A stretch of 10,985 nucleotides of DNA. Origin: Helicobacteraceae bacterium. GTDB taxonomy: Bacteria; Campylobacterota; Campylobacteria; Campylobacterales; Sulfurimonadaceae. The stretch spans positions 1 to 10,985 of the forward strand of contig CANMHZ010000025.1 of assembly GCA_947497635.1 (NCBI GenBank), given 5' to 3'. Position 1 is the stretch's first letter. The number at the start of each line of letters is the position of its first letter. Below are positions 1 through 7,679 of this stretch, piece by piece. The notes beneath the pieces were generated by a model that saw only the letters and a list, made by a program, of their open reading frames with translations, was not told where the DNA came from and ran no database searches. The position numbers and the translations under genes are program-made.

Positions 1-102
1 TTGAGCCGTAGCATCCTCTCCCAGTTGAATCAATAAAATTGCTACTTTCTCAGACATACTCATCTCATCAAAGTGCGCCTGCTGTGGTTGTGTTAATGTC
101 AT
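1..102 (-). CDS. fliG: Flagellar motor switch protein FliG, N-terminal fragment (runs off the left edge)
   Basis: Only the first 34 codons are inside the window; the gene continues past base 1. FliG is the C-ring switch protein that sits on the cytoplasmic face of the FliF MS ring and passes torque from the stator to the rotor. The visible residues include MSEKVAILLIQLGEDATA (residues 16 to 33), the typical opening helix of the FliG N-terminal domain, which is the part that binds the FliF tail. The ATG at 102 follows an AGAGGGA-type ribosome binding site 5 bases upstream, and it lies 17 bases after the fliF stop. The order fliF-fliG and the short gap indicate co-transcription, and the two proteins form a direct complex. 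A start at the internal ATG of codon 14 or 16 is possible but less well supported by the ribosome binding site. Confidence 0.9.
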   Translation of the reverse strand, partial: MTLTQPQQAHFDEMSMSEKVAILLIQLGEDATAQ

Positions 103-119
103 AATGTTCCCTCTTCCTC

Positions 120-1835
120 TTATTGTCCGCGCAAGATTGGTGTTGCTTCTTCATTAATCAATGCTTGAATAAGTGATGCTATCTCTTCAGGACGATCTTC
201 AGCTATCTCACGAATTTTTTCCAATAATACATCGTACTTCAATTCATCTTCATTAAAGTTATCACCCATTCCCAACTGACTTTCAACTTTTTTACGCATT
301 TGCTGTACTTTTTCAAACAAATCTTCATCCTCTTCTGCACCCAATTCCAATATTGGCTTGTCTAATTCTTCCTCTTCTCGAGTGAATTCCAACATACGAT
401 CGGCAAAAGGGAGAATCAATTTCTTGTACGCAATAAATAAAATTATAATGACAAGGATATACTTAAATCCAGGGCCAAAAGGTTCAATGTAAGTCGCCAA
501 AAATTGAGAGGTTTTAGAAGCTGCATCTTTTGGTTCTAAAGAGCCTTTCGTCGCTTGAAACTCAAAATTACGAACGGTAACTAAGTCACCACGAGCATCA
601 TCAACACCAATCGATTGCTTGACCAATGAGGTGATAGCATCCACTTGCGTTTGATCCAATGCAACAAATTCTATTTCCTCACTCGTCTCACCATTTGCCC
701 CTTTTTTGGGCTCATATTTTCCATCAACGACTACGGCTGCCGTTATCCGTTTGATCCGCGCGAACTCCATCTTCGTCGTAGAAACAGTTTTTGAAATTTC
801 AAAATTTGTCGTCCCAGTCGTTTTTTCCGATTTTTCACCCGTTCCAGAACTGTTCAGCTCAGGGACAGGTCCGATGTTCGAAACGGCTCCGGGAACCCCG
901 CCAATAGCTGCAGGAGTAGCTCCTTCACGCTTTTCTTCACTCGTTTGTTCACTACGTACAACGTTTTCAGGGTCAAATTTTTCTGAGGTTGAACTTTGTT
1001 CCGAGAAATCATATTCAATCGTCACTTTAGCAACGACACGATCTTTCCCCCCAATAAAAGGGGCAAGAACATTAATAATTTTTTCTTCTTGTTTCTTCTC
1101 TTCTTTGGTTTTATACTGCTGCTGCATTTGGGAGAGTTCCCCCATCATAGCCTCTGCATCACTATCCCCTAAACTGTTCCCTTCAGAATCGATCAAGGTC
1201 ACATTCTCTGGCTTGAGTTTCGGTACAGCAGCGGCTACTAGTTTCTTAATGCCTCGAATTTGTTTAGAGGTGAGTTTTCGATCTTCATGCAATTGCACCA
1301 TAACCGAGGCAGATGGGGGTACTTCTTCGGAGACGAACAGTGTCTCTTTGGGAAGAGCTAAACTAACGCTTGATTTTTCGACAGGCGAAAGAGAGTCAAC
1401 AGAGCGTGCCAGTTCCCCTTCAAGTGCTCGTCTAAATTTAACATCTTGATCAAAATTGGTCGCCCCAAACTCTTGTTTATCAAACAGTTCAAAGCCAACA
1501 TGCCCCTCTTTTGGAATTCCCATAGAAGCAATCGTAATCCGCTCTTTGTAAACAACTTCCTTAGGGACTTCAATCACATTTTCTCTTGGAATTTTATAGG
1601 GGATTTTCTCTTTTTCTAACTGAGCAATAACTTGAGCTGCATCTTGGGGTGAAAGCTGGTCAAATAAGACCTGATACCCCTCATTATCCTCTTTTTTTCC
1701 CTCAGAGGTATAAAGCATCAAAAAAATCAAAAAAGCAACAATCCCCGCAACGGCAGACCCAATAATGATTTTTTGAGCCTGCGTCAGCTTTCCAAAAAGG
1801 GTAACAAGTTGTAAGAAAAGTGCTTTAAAATCCAT
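120..1835 (-). CDS. fliF: Flagellar MS-ring protein FliF
   Basis: FliF builds the MS ring in the inner membrane, the first platform of the flagellar basal body; it houses the type III export gate and carries the FliG rotor ring. The 571 residues match the family's usual length. A first membrane segment lies at about residues 23 to 43. The periplasmic ring-building domains follow, including a stretch near 305 to 326 with the family-typical GGVPGAVSN motif and a Ser/Thr/Gly-rich loop to about 350 that fits the beta-collar insertion of RBM3. A second membrane segment lies at about 458 to 475. The acidic cytoplasmic tail ends in an amphipathic helical region (about 528 to 565), where FliG binding is expected. 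The start codon has only a weak ribosome binding site, with the AGG of AAAGTAGG more than 10 bases upstream, so coupling to hisC, which ends 17 bases earlier, is plausible. Confidence 0.97.
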   Translation of the reverse strand: MDFKALFLQLVTLFGKLTQAQKIIIGSAVAGIVAFLIFLMLYTSEGKKEDNEGYQVLFDQLSPQDAAQVIAQLEKEKIPYKIPRENVIEVPKEVVYKERITIASMGIPKEGHVGFELFDKQEFGATNFDQDVKFRRALEGELARSVDSLSPVEKSSVSLALPKETLFVSEEVPPSASVMVQLHEDRKLTSKQIRGIKKLVAAAVPKLKPENVTLIDSEGNSLGDSDAEAMMGELSQMQQQYKTKEEKKQEEKIINVLAPFIGGKDRVVAKVTIEYDFSEQSSTSEKFDPENVVRSEQTSEEKREGATPAAIGGVPGAVSNIGPVPELNSSGTGEKSEKTTGTTNFEISKTVSTTKMEFARIKRITAAVVVDGKYEPKKGANGETSEEIEFVALDQTQVDAITSLVKQSIGVDDARGDLVTVRNFEFQATKGSLEPKDAASKTSQFLATYIEPFGPGFKYILVIIILFIAYKKLILPFADRMLEFTREEEELDKPILELGAEEDEDLFEKVQQMRKKVESQLGMGDNFNEDELKYDVLLEKIREIAEDRPEEIASLIQALINEEATPILRGQ

Positions 1836-1852
1836 TCTAGTGAATGCCTACT

Positions 1853-2947
1853 TTATACTAAAGGTTCTATAAGGGTAAAGAATCGGTCATTTTGTGCCGA
1901 TGTCCCGACAGTGACACGAATAGCATTCAATCCATAACTGCTTAAGTCACGTATAATCATACCCTTTTTTAAAAGTTCTTGGGCTATTTGTGATGAATTT
2001 TTTGTTTCAGGAAGCGCTAATGTAATAAAATTCGTATAGCTTTCAATGCAATCAATCCCTTTGTTCTTCGCAAACGCTTCATACCGTTTCATCTCATTAA
2101 AATTATCCGCTATACACCCTTGTACAAATAGCTCATCTTCTAACGCAACTGATGCCGCTTCAAGGGAGAGGGTTGTGATGTTAAAGGGGGGGCGTACTTT
2201 GTAAAGGGTTTTGATAATCGGTGCTTGAGCAATCCCATATCCGACACGCATCCCCCCTAATCCGTACGCTTTTGAAAAAGTCCCCAAAAATAGTACATTC
2301 TCAAATTTTTCGATTAATGCTTTTGGTTCTACTGCATACGCAGGATCTTTGAAACGGGCATACTCCATGTAAGCTCCATCCACAATGACGAGAGTATCAT
2401 TATCAATTTTTTCGATAAAAGCGATCATATCTTCAGCATAAATTGCATCTCCCGTAGGATTGTTCGGAGTACACAAGAAAATAATAGCAGGTTGATGCTC
2501 TAGGTAAAGGGCGTAAAACTCTTCCATATTATGTTCACGTGAAGCCGTTCGGATAATATTCGCCCCCACTTGTTTGGCGTAAATTTCGTACATAGCGAAA
2601 GTGACACTGTTCATCAAGATAGTGGAACCCGTATGCGCTTTAGCGTGAATAGCAAACTCGATCACTTGATCGCTTCCTGCGCCAATAATCAGTTCATTGG
2701 TGTTAATAATATATTTTTTTGATAACGCATCTTTTAACTTAACCATCGAATCATCCGGGTAAAGTGCCATATTATCAATAATGGAACACACCGCATTTTT
2801 GACTTTCGGTGAACATCCAAATGGATTTTCATTGCTTGCCAATTTGACAATATCCTCTTTATTAATCCCATATTCACGAACAACGAGTTCAATAGGCTTG
2901 CCCGCTTCATACGTTGTGATACTCTCTAATGCTTTATTAAATGTCAT
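1853..2947 (-). CDS. hisC: Histidinol-phosphate aminotransferase (class I/II PLP aminotransferase)
   Basis: HisC transfers an amino group from glutamate to imidazole-acetol phosphate in histidine synthesis; related enzymes also accept phenylpyruvate and hydroxyphenylpyruvate. Counting from the chosen start (364 residues), the fold-type I landmarks are SNENPFG at 38 to 44, NPTG at 163 to 166, Asp190 and Tyr193 in VDGAYMEY, the PLP lysine Lys226 in FSKAYGLGGMRVGYG, Arg234 in the same motif, and a substrate-carboxylate Arg near 344. The frame is open for ten more codons, to an ATG at 2977, but that start lies inside pheA and has no ribosome binding site. The ATG at 2947 follows AAAGGGGGA closely and overlaps the pheA stop as ATGA. 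The coupling to pheA raises the possibility that this enzyme also makes phenylalanine or tyrosine; specificity cannot be read from the sequence alone. Confidence 0.93.
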   Translation of the reverse strand: MTFNKALESITTYEAGKPIELVVREYGINKEDIVKLASNENPFGCSPKVKNAVCSIIDNMALYPDDSMVKLKDALSKKYIINTNELIIGAGSDQVIEFAIHAKAHTGSTILMNSVTFAMYEIYAKQVGANIIRTASREHNMEEFYALYLEHQPAIIFLCTPNNPTGDAIYAEDMIAFIEKIDNDTLVIVDGAYMEYARFKDPAYAVEPKALIEKFENVLFLGTFSKAYGLGGMRVGYGIAQAPIIKTLYKVRPPFNITTLSLEAASVALEDELFVQGCIADNFNEMKRYEAFAKNKGIDCIESYTNFITLALPETKNSSQIAQELLKKGMIIRDLSSYGLNAIRVTVGTSAQNDRFFTLIEPLV

Positions 2948-4026
2948 AATTCCCCCTTTACGTAACTTCCCAACCACGTCACTTCATCACTATGCTTGGC
3001 AATAATCTTTTGAACGTGAGCCTCATCAATATGACCGAAAAAGTCGATAAAGAACCAATACCCAAATCCACCTTCATCCCGAGAAGGACGACTCTCTATT
3101 TTACTTAGATTAATATCCGCTTGATTGAAATCTTCCAGAAAATGGAACAATACCCCTGATTTTTGAGTATCTTTTAACCGAACGAGAATAGAGGTTTTAT
3201 CTTCTCCGCTGGGCGCATTTTTAAAATCACTGAGGATAAAAAAGCGAGTGGCATTATTGTGAGTATCTTCAATATTTTCAAACAAAGTCGGTAACCCATA
3301 CAACTTCGCCGCAATATGACTACAAATAGCCGCCGCCGTAGGATCTTTGGACGCTAATACCGCGGCTTTCGCTGTTGACTCTACGGGAATATGCTCGACA
3401 CGATCCAGTCCATGCTCCAACAAAAATTCTCGGCACTGACCAAATCCTTTATCTTTGGAATAAATCTTGATAATGTTGTGCAATTTTTCCGCTTTTGTCG
3501 CAAATGCCATATGAATAGGCATATAAAGTTCTGCAACAATTTTTACACTGCTTTTTCCCAATAGATCAAGAGTCTCGCCTACAACACCATCACGACTGTT
3601 TTCGATAGGGACAACGCCAAACTTCGCACGACCCGCTTCGAGTGTTTTGAAAACCGCTTCAATAGATCCCAGAGAGAGATAATCACTCATTGCCCCAAAA
3701 CGAGACTCCGCCGCTTGGTGGGTAAAACTCCCCTCAGGCCCTAAATAAGCAATTTTTTCAGGAAGTTCCAGATTTCGGGCAACGGCAAATATTTCCAAAA
3801 AAACGGCTTCAATCGCACTACGATTAAGCAAACCAGCCGATGTTTCACTCAAGTGGCTTAAACGATCCAGTATTGCTTTTTCCCGCTCAGGACGATAAAT
3901 TGCCCCTTTCGTTGCATGCTTAATCTCCCCTACCCGTTGAACGACTTCCATTCGACGATTGAGAAGGGCTAAGACTTCATTATCCAACGCATCAATCGCC
4001 TCTCTGCACTCTTCTAATGTTTCCAT
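2944..4026 (-). CDS. pheA: Bifunctional chorismate mutase / prephenate dehydratase (P-protein)
   Basis: The enzyme converts chorismate to prephenate and then to phenylpyruvate, the committed branch to phenylalanine. An AroQ-type chorismate mutase domain covers about residues 1 to 85, with the helical LLNRRMEVVQRVGEIK stretch and YRPEREKAIL near 44 to 53. The prephenate dehydratase domain starts at IAYLGPEGSFTH (92 to 103) and includes IENSRDGVVGE (141 to 151) and NNATRFF (257 to 263), whose Thr-Arg-Phe triad is typical of the active site. A C-terminal ACT domain (about 277 to 357) carries the ESRP motif at 311 to 314, the usual phenylalanine-binding element, so feedback inhibition by phenylalanine is expected. 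The length of 360 fits the family. The ATG at 4026 lies 13 bases inside the upstream HAD gene and is preceded by GGAGGAG; the stop overlaps the hisC start as ATGA. Confidence 0.97.
   Translation of the reverse strand: METLEECREAIDALDNEVLALLNRRMEVVQRVGEIKHATKGAIYRPEREKAILDRLSHLSETSAGLLNRSAIEAVFLEIFAVARNLELPEKIAYLGPEGSFTHQAAESRFGAMSDYLSLGSIEAVFKTLEAGRAKFGVVPIENSRDGVVGETLDLLGKSSVKIVAELYMPIHMAFATKAEKLHNIIKIYSKDKGFGQCREFLLEHGLDRVEHIPVESTAKAAVLASKDPTAAAICSHIAAKLYGLPTLFENIEDTHNNATRFFILSDFKNAPSGEDKTSILVRLKDTQKSGVLFHFLEDFNQADINLSKIESRPSRDEGGFGYWFFIDFFGHIDEAHVQKIIAKHSDEVTWLGSYVKGEL
2951..2959 (-). promoter_or_regulatory. Strong ribosome binding site that fixes the hisC start
   Basis: The minus strand reads AAAGGGGGA, followed by TT and the ATG at 2947. 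It lies within the last codons of pheA. It supports the internal ATG over the upstream in-frame ATG at 2977 as the true hisC start. Confidence 0.7.
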
Positions 4027-4796
4027 AACTCCTCCAATACTGCTTTCATATCTGGATAAATTGCATCAGGCTTCACGCTCAATTGTGGCACGATCTCCTC
4101 TGCCGTACGATATTTTCCACTTAGGACAAATATTCCTCTCATTCCCAACGCTTGTGCAGGAAGTAAATCTCCCGTCACGTCATCACTAATAATCGTGATA
4201 TCACTAAAGTGTGCCCCTGCTTGTTGCTTCAAAAATAGTTCCAATGCCGTCTCAAAAAAAGTATCACTTGGCTTTCCCACCACAGAATAGGGTATTGCGG
4301 TCGCAAACTCCAGCATCTTCATAATCGCCCCTACCCCTGGATAGCGTTTGGAGTTTTTGACATACAAAGAGGTTTCGTGCATTCCGATAAGTTCTGCCCC
4401 ACCGAGAAGAAATTCGATCATCTGCGCATACTCATCAGCACTGAAATTTTCTTTTATGGCAACAAGGACAACATCAGGCTTCAGGAAATCAAGGCTATAC
4501 CCCATTGATTTTAAAACATTCAAAAACTCTTCTGAGCCATACGCCGCTATTCTTTTGTCAGAGGATATATGATCTTCCAAAACCATTAACGGATCCAAAT
4601 AATGAGTAGCGGGAATCTTCAATCCAATCCCATTCAAATAGGCTAGAAATTCTTCACTGCGATATTTGGTACTATTTGTAATAACGATATATGGGATATG
4701 GTGCTGGTTCAAATAATCAATAAATTCAACGGCACCGTTTAACGGAAGTTTCGTTGCATCATCGATCAATGTCCCCTGCACATCAATAAAAAACAT
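4014..4796 (-). CDS. HAD superfamily hydrolase, subfamily IIA, LHPP/HDHD2/NagD-like
   Basis: A cytosolic HAD-fold phosphatase of 260 residues; the substrate is unknown. Motif I is FIDVQGTLI: the nucleophile Asp5 is present, but the second Asp of the usual DxD is Gln7. Motif II is ITNST (39 to 43), motif III is Lys175 in VVGKPSDTFF, and motif IV is ISDDVTGD (203 to 210, with Asp205, Asp206 and Asp210), followed by QALGMRGIFVLSGKYRTAEE. The long insert between motifs II and III is the C2-type cap of subfamily IIA. The motif IV to GKYR region resembles human LHPP and HDHD2, which, as I recall, also lack the second Asp (they have Ser). The gene starts with an ATG that shares one base with the lysA stop (TAATG) and overlaps pheA by 13 bases. 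Its place corresponds to Cj0315 of C. jejuni. A role in amino acid or phosphoprotein metabolism is only suggested by context. Confidence 0.85.
   Translation of the reverse strand: MFFIDVQGTLIDDATKLPLNGAVEFIDYLNQHHIPYIVITNSTKYRSEEFLAYLNGIGLKIPATHYLDPLMVLEDHISSDKRIAAYGSEEFLNVLKSMGYSLDFLKPDVVLVAIKENFSADEYAQMIEFLLGGAELIGMHETSLYVKNSKRYPGVGAIMKMLEFATAIPYSVVGKPSDTFFETALELFLKQQAGAHFSDITIISDDVTGDLLPAQALGMRGIFVLSGKYRTAEEIVPQLSVKPDAIYPDMKAVLEELWKH
4029..4035 (-). promoter_or_regulatory. Ribosome binding site for pheA inside the HAD coding region
   Basis: GGAGGAG lies two bases before the ATG at 4026, with its GGAGG core four bases away. It encodes part of the C-terminal VLEELWKH of the HAD protein, so the same bases serve as codons and as a translation signal for pheA. 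Confidence 0.65.
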
Positions 4797-5998
4797 TACA
4801 GATACTCACGCTCTAATGCAATAACATCTTCAAATGTTTCACGCGCACGAATCAGACGTGCTTCACCATTCTCAAACGCAACCTCAGCGGAACGCCCTCG
4901 TGTATTGTAGTTGCTTCCCATCCCAAAACCATACGCCCCTGCACTGTGGACGATGAGCAAATCATTATGCTCCATCATCGGTAACGGATACTCTTTTGCC
5001 AAGAAATCACCACTTTCACATACAGGACCTACAATATCAGCAGGTGTGCATTCACCCTCATTTTTCAATGCTTCGACACGGTGGTACGCTTTATACAAAC
5101 TTGGACGGAGAAGATCATTCATTGCCCCATCGACAACAACAAATCGCTTTGAACCATTTTTTTTCTCATACAACACTTTCGTCAAAAAGTACCCTGCATT
5201 GGCGGTCAAAAAACGCCCTGGTTCGCAAATGATCGTCACATCTAACCCTTTGAGCGCCCCTAAAATTGCTTGTGAATAGTCGTATGGTGTAATCGTCGTT
5301 TCATCATCATACTGAACTCCCAAACCTCCCCCAACATCAAAGAACTTAAGGTTAATATCAATAGCCGAAAGAGAGCGCATCAAATCCGCCACAATAACTG
5401 CCGCTTCATAAATGGGTTCTAATGCCGTAAGCTGTGAGCCAATGTGAAAATGAATTCCTACAGGATCCAAATGAGGTGAATTTTTCGCACGGATATACAT
5501 CCGCTTCGCCGCATTGATCTCTACTCCAAATTTATTATCGTGTAACCCCGTAGAAATATACGGATGCGTTTGTGGATCAATATTCGGATTTACACGAATA
5601 CTAATACGTGCTTGCTTGCCGATTTCTTGCGCAATCATTTCAACACGCCCCAACTCTGCTTCACTCTCGACATTAATATAAAGAATATCGCTGATTAACG
5701 CTTCACGTATCTCATCATCTCTCTTGCCTACACCGCTAAAAATAACTTTGTAAGAGGGGACTCCCGCCATCAATGCACGTCGCACTTCACCAATCGAGAC
5801 ACAATCCGCCCCAGAGCCTAATGATGCAAAATGTTTAATAACACTAAGATTCGAATTTGCTTTGACCGCATACGCGAGGATGGATTTACGTCCACGGAAT
5901 GCTTCTTTTAACGTATCAAATTGTTCTTTCATCGCATCAAAATCATAAAGATACAAAGGGGTGGAGTAGGTGTCTGCCAAAGATTGAAAAGGGATCAC
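4796..5998 (-). CDS. lysA: Diaminopimelate decarboxylase
   Basis: LysA decarboxylates meso-diaminopimelate to lysine, the last step of lysine synthesis, and so balances the pool used for peptidoglycan. The 400-residue protein has the alanine-racemase-type barrel with the PLP lysine Lys46 in YAVKANSN. GIHFHIGSQ (181 to 189), the glycine-rich phosphate loop DVGGGLG (221 to 227) and EPGR (259 to 262) follow. The C-terminal beta domain carries Cys327 in VCESGD, the catalytic cysteine contributed across the dimer, and Tyr356 in GAYGFGM. The start codon is GTG at 5998, overlapping the stop of the upstream permease gene as GTGA, with AAAGG about 8 bases upstream. The stop shares one base with the HAD start. 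Coupled translation with both neighbours is likely. The identity is secure. Confidence 0.97.
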   Translation of the reverse strand: MIPFQSLADTYSTPLYLYDFDAMKEQFDTLKEAFRGRKSILAYAVKANSNLSVIKHFASLGSGADCVSIGEVRRALMAGVPSYKVIFSGVGKRDDEIREALISDILYINVESEAELGRVEMIAQEIGKQARISIRVNPNIDPQTHPYISTGLHDNKFGVEINAAKRMYIRAKNSPHLDPVGIHFHIGSQLTALEPIYEAAVIVADLMRSLSAIDINLKFFDVGGGLGVQYDDETTITPYDYSQAILGALKGLDVTIICEPGRFLTANAGYFLTKVLYEKKNGSKRFVVVDGAMNDLLRPSLYKAYHRVEALKNEGECTPADIVGPVCESGDFLAKEYPLPMMEHNDLLIVHSAGAYGFGMGSNYNTRGRSAEVAFENGEARLIRARETFEDVIALEREYL

Positions 5999-7095
5999 AC
6001 ATTAGCCTTTTTTTGGGATAAATTTAAAAATGATTTTATCTTAAATCTGCTTAGATTCAAGATGGTAAAAATTGCCAACAGCACGATAGGCATAACAATT
6101 CCCACTTCAGGGGAAAGCGTTTTATTATTGGAGAGTTCACCACTCATAAACAGCAGCCCCCATACCAATAGTGTCGTTAATATGGCACCAAAACTGTAAA
6201 GCGAAAGATTTGCAAAACGAGAACCGATAGGAACACGCCCATAAATAAGAACAATCAGTATTAAAGCAAACCACGGCGTAATCAACGTCCGATACAATGA
6301 ACTTTTAATTTTTGAGAGATCAATATTTTGTGCATTTAACAATCTCATTGCATCCACTGCATCAAGTATCGTATAATTCACTTTCCCCTCATAAATTTGA
6401 TCGAGTATTTTGGGTCTGAAATCATGAAGAACGCGTATTTCATTGACATCTTCACTCTCAATTCCCTTTCCCCGTAAATTTAATATCTCAGGAGGTCGTA
6501 TCAAATGAGCCTTTTGAATAACCCAATAATGATCTTTATAATAAGCTTCATCAGCGCTCAATGCTTCATGAAGCTTCCCTTTTTCAAAAGTAAAAATACG
6601 TATTGTTTGCGCTGTTTGAGTGATGGGGTTAAGAGTTCCAAAGAAAATATAATTCCCCTCATGAGTAAAAAAGAGATTGTTCGTTGGAATCAACAGCTGT
6701 GACGATTCGCGCAGATTATCAGAATACTCATTGGCACGGGCAAACGACGTTGCATGAGCACCTATATAGATCATCAATACAATCACCGTTGTTACGAGAA
6801 AAGGCGCTAATACTTTTAACCTCGAATACCCAAGGGCATAATACGCACTCAAAGCATTCGAGCGCACAAGCTCCACCATCGTGATAATAAAAGCAAAAAC
6901 AATCGAAATAGGAAGCATCATGTCCAACGCATACAACCACCGATAGCTAACGTACAATAATGCAAGATTCGCCGATTTTGGGAGCTTGGCAAGGCTATCC
7001 ATCAGATCAAAGCCCAACATAAACCCCGTCAGTGCAATCAAAATAATAATACAATACCGAAGATAAAGAAAAGAGATTGTTTTAAAGAAAAGCAT
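5995..7095 (-). CDS. LptF/LptG-family permease (YjgP/YjgQ)
   Basis: Proteins of this family form the LptFG membrane pair of the LptB2FGC transporter, which pulls lipopolysaccharide from the inner membrane towards the outer membrane. The architecture fits. Three membrane segments near the N terminus lie at about 13 to 33, 57 to 79 and 97 to 116 (counted from the GTG at 7101). A soluble periplasmic jellyroll-like region of about 150 residues follows, then three membrane segments at about 271 to 288, 301 to 320 and 334 to 351. The cytoplasmic loop ALSAYYALGYSRLKVL (about 83 to 98) corresponds to the coupling helix that contacts LptB. GTG at 7101, ATG at 7098 and ATG at 7095 are consecutive; TAGG five bases upstream favours 7095. 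Whether it is LptF or LptG cannot be settled here. It begins 24 bases after pth ends and overlaps lysA by four bases. Confidence 0.88.
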   Translation of the reverse strand: MLFFKTISFLYLRYCIIILIALTGFMLGFDLMDSLAKLPKSANLALLYVSYRWLYALDMMLPISIVFAFIITMVELVRSNALSAYYALGYSRLKVLAPFLVTTVIVLMIYIGAHATSFARANEYSDNLRESSQLLIPTNNLFFTHEGNYIFFGTLNPITQTAQTIRIFTFEKGKLHEALSADEAYYKDHYWVIQKAHLIRPPEILNLRGKGIESEDVNEIRVLHDFRPKILDQIYEGKVNYTILDAVDAMRLLNAQNIDLSKIKSSLYRTLITPWFALILIVLIYGRVPIGSRFANLSLYSFGAILTTLLVWGLLFMSGELSNNKTLSPEVGIVMPIVLLAIFTILNLSRFKIKSFLNLSQKKANV

Positions 7096-7119
7096 CATCA
7101 CCTACCGTATAAAAGGTTT

Positions 7120-7677
7120 TTACGAAAGCGCAAACCCCTTCAGCGAACATTTAGAAGAGACCTCACTGCAAGGTGAGGTAAGCAATAGTTCCACCGCATC
7201 CGCTGCTTTGCCAATCCATTCTTTTAAATGTGTTTGTTCCTCGGAAGAAAAAGAGTGAAGGACATAATCAGCAACTTGCGATTTGTGTTCAGGTTTACCA
7301 ATGCCCATACGAACACGCGTATATTCAGGCGAAATAGCCAAATCTGTTGATTTTAAGCCATTGTGACCACCATGACCACCCCCTTTTTTGAAGCGCAAAG
7401 CTCCAAAGGGGAGATCAAGATCATCATGGATAACAATGACATCATCAATTTTATAGAAATTTTTAACGGCTAAAATTGACTTGCCCGAAAGATTCATAAA
7501 AGTAAGGGGCTTGAGAAGGAAATGGTTCCCCATTTTAAACAACTCACCATCAAATGAGCTCTTTGAAATATTAACCACATTACGACGACGACATAACTCA
7601 TCGATCACCATAAATCCAATATTATGACGTGTTGATGCGTATGCCGAGCCGGGATTGCCCAGTCCGACGATTAGCAT
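7120..7677 (-). CDS. pth: Peptidyl-tRNA hydrolase
   Basis: Pth cleaves peptidyl-tRNA released from stalled ribosomes and recycles the tRNA; it is usually essential. At 185 residues it has the family length. It opens with IVGLGNPGSAYASTRHNIGF, giving Asn8 and the catalytic His18 (counterparts of Asn10 and His20 in E. coli). TFMNLSG (59 to 65) supplies Asn62, HDDLDLP (84 to 90) supplies Asp85, and GGGHGGHNGLKS (99 to 110) supplies Asn106. The start ATG lies two bases after the rplY stop, and no ribosome binding site is visible in front of it, so translation probably depends on ribosomes ending rplY. The L25/Ctc-Pth pairing is common across bacteria, which supports both calls. Confidence 0.97.
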   Translation of the reverse strand: MLIVGLGNPGSAYASTRHNIGFMVIDELCRRRNVVNISKSSFDGELFKMGNHFLLKPLTFMNLSGKSILAVKNFYKIDDVIVIHDDLDLPFGALRFKKGGGHGGHNGLKSTDLAISPEYTRVRMGIGKPEHKSQVADYVLHSFSSEEQTHLKEWIGKAADAVELLLTSPCSEVSSKCSLKGFALS

Positions 7678-7679
7678 AA

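Noticed and set aside
706..1449. A 247-codon open frame on the plus strand, antisense to fliF.
   Set aside because: It lies wholly within fliF, whose identity is certain. Its translation is Ser/Thr/Phe-rich with no recognisable domain, and it is what the complement of Glu/Lys/Ser-rich fliF codons would give.
1852..1857. TATAAA on the minus strand at the end of hisC as a possible -10 box for fliF.
   Set aside because: It is formed by the last codon and stop of hisC, has no reasonable -35 element, and would leave a leader of about 10 bases or less before the fliF ATG.
2948..2977. A longer hisC starting at the ATG at 2977.
   Set aside because: It would overlap pheA by 34 bases, lacks a ribosome binding site and adds ten residues (VGKLRKGGI) unlike HisC N termini. 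The ATG at 2947 has a strong site and an ATGA overlap.
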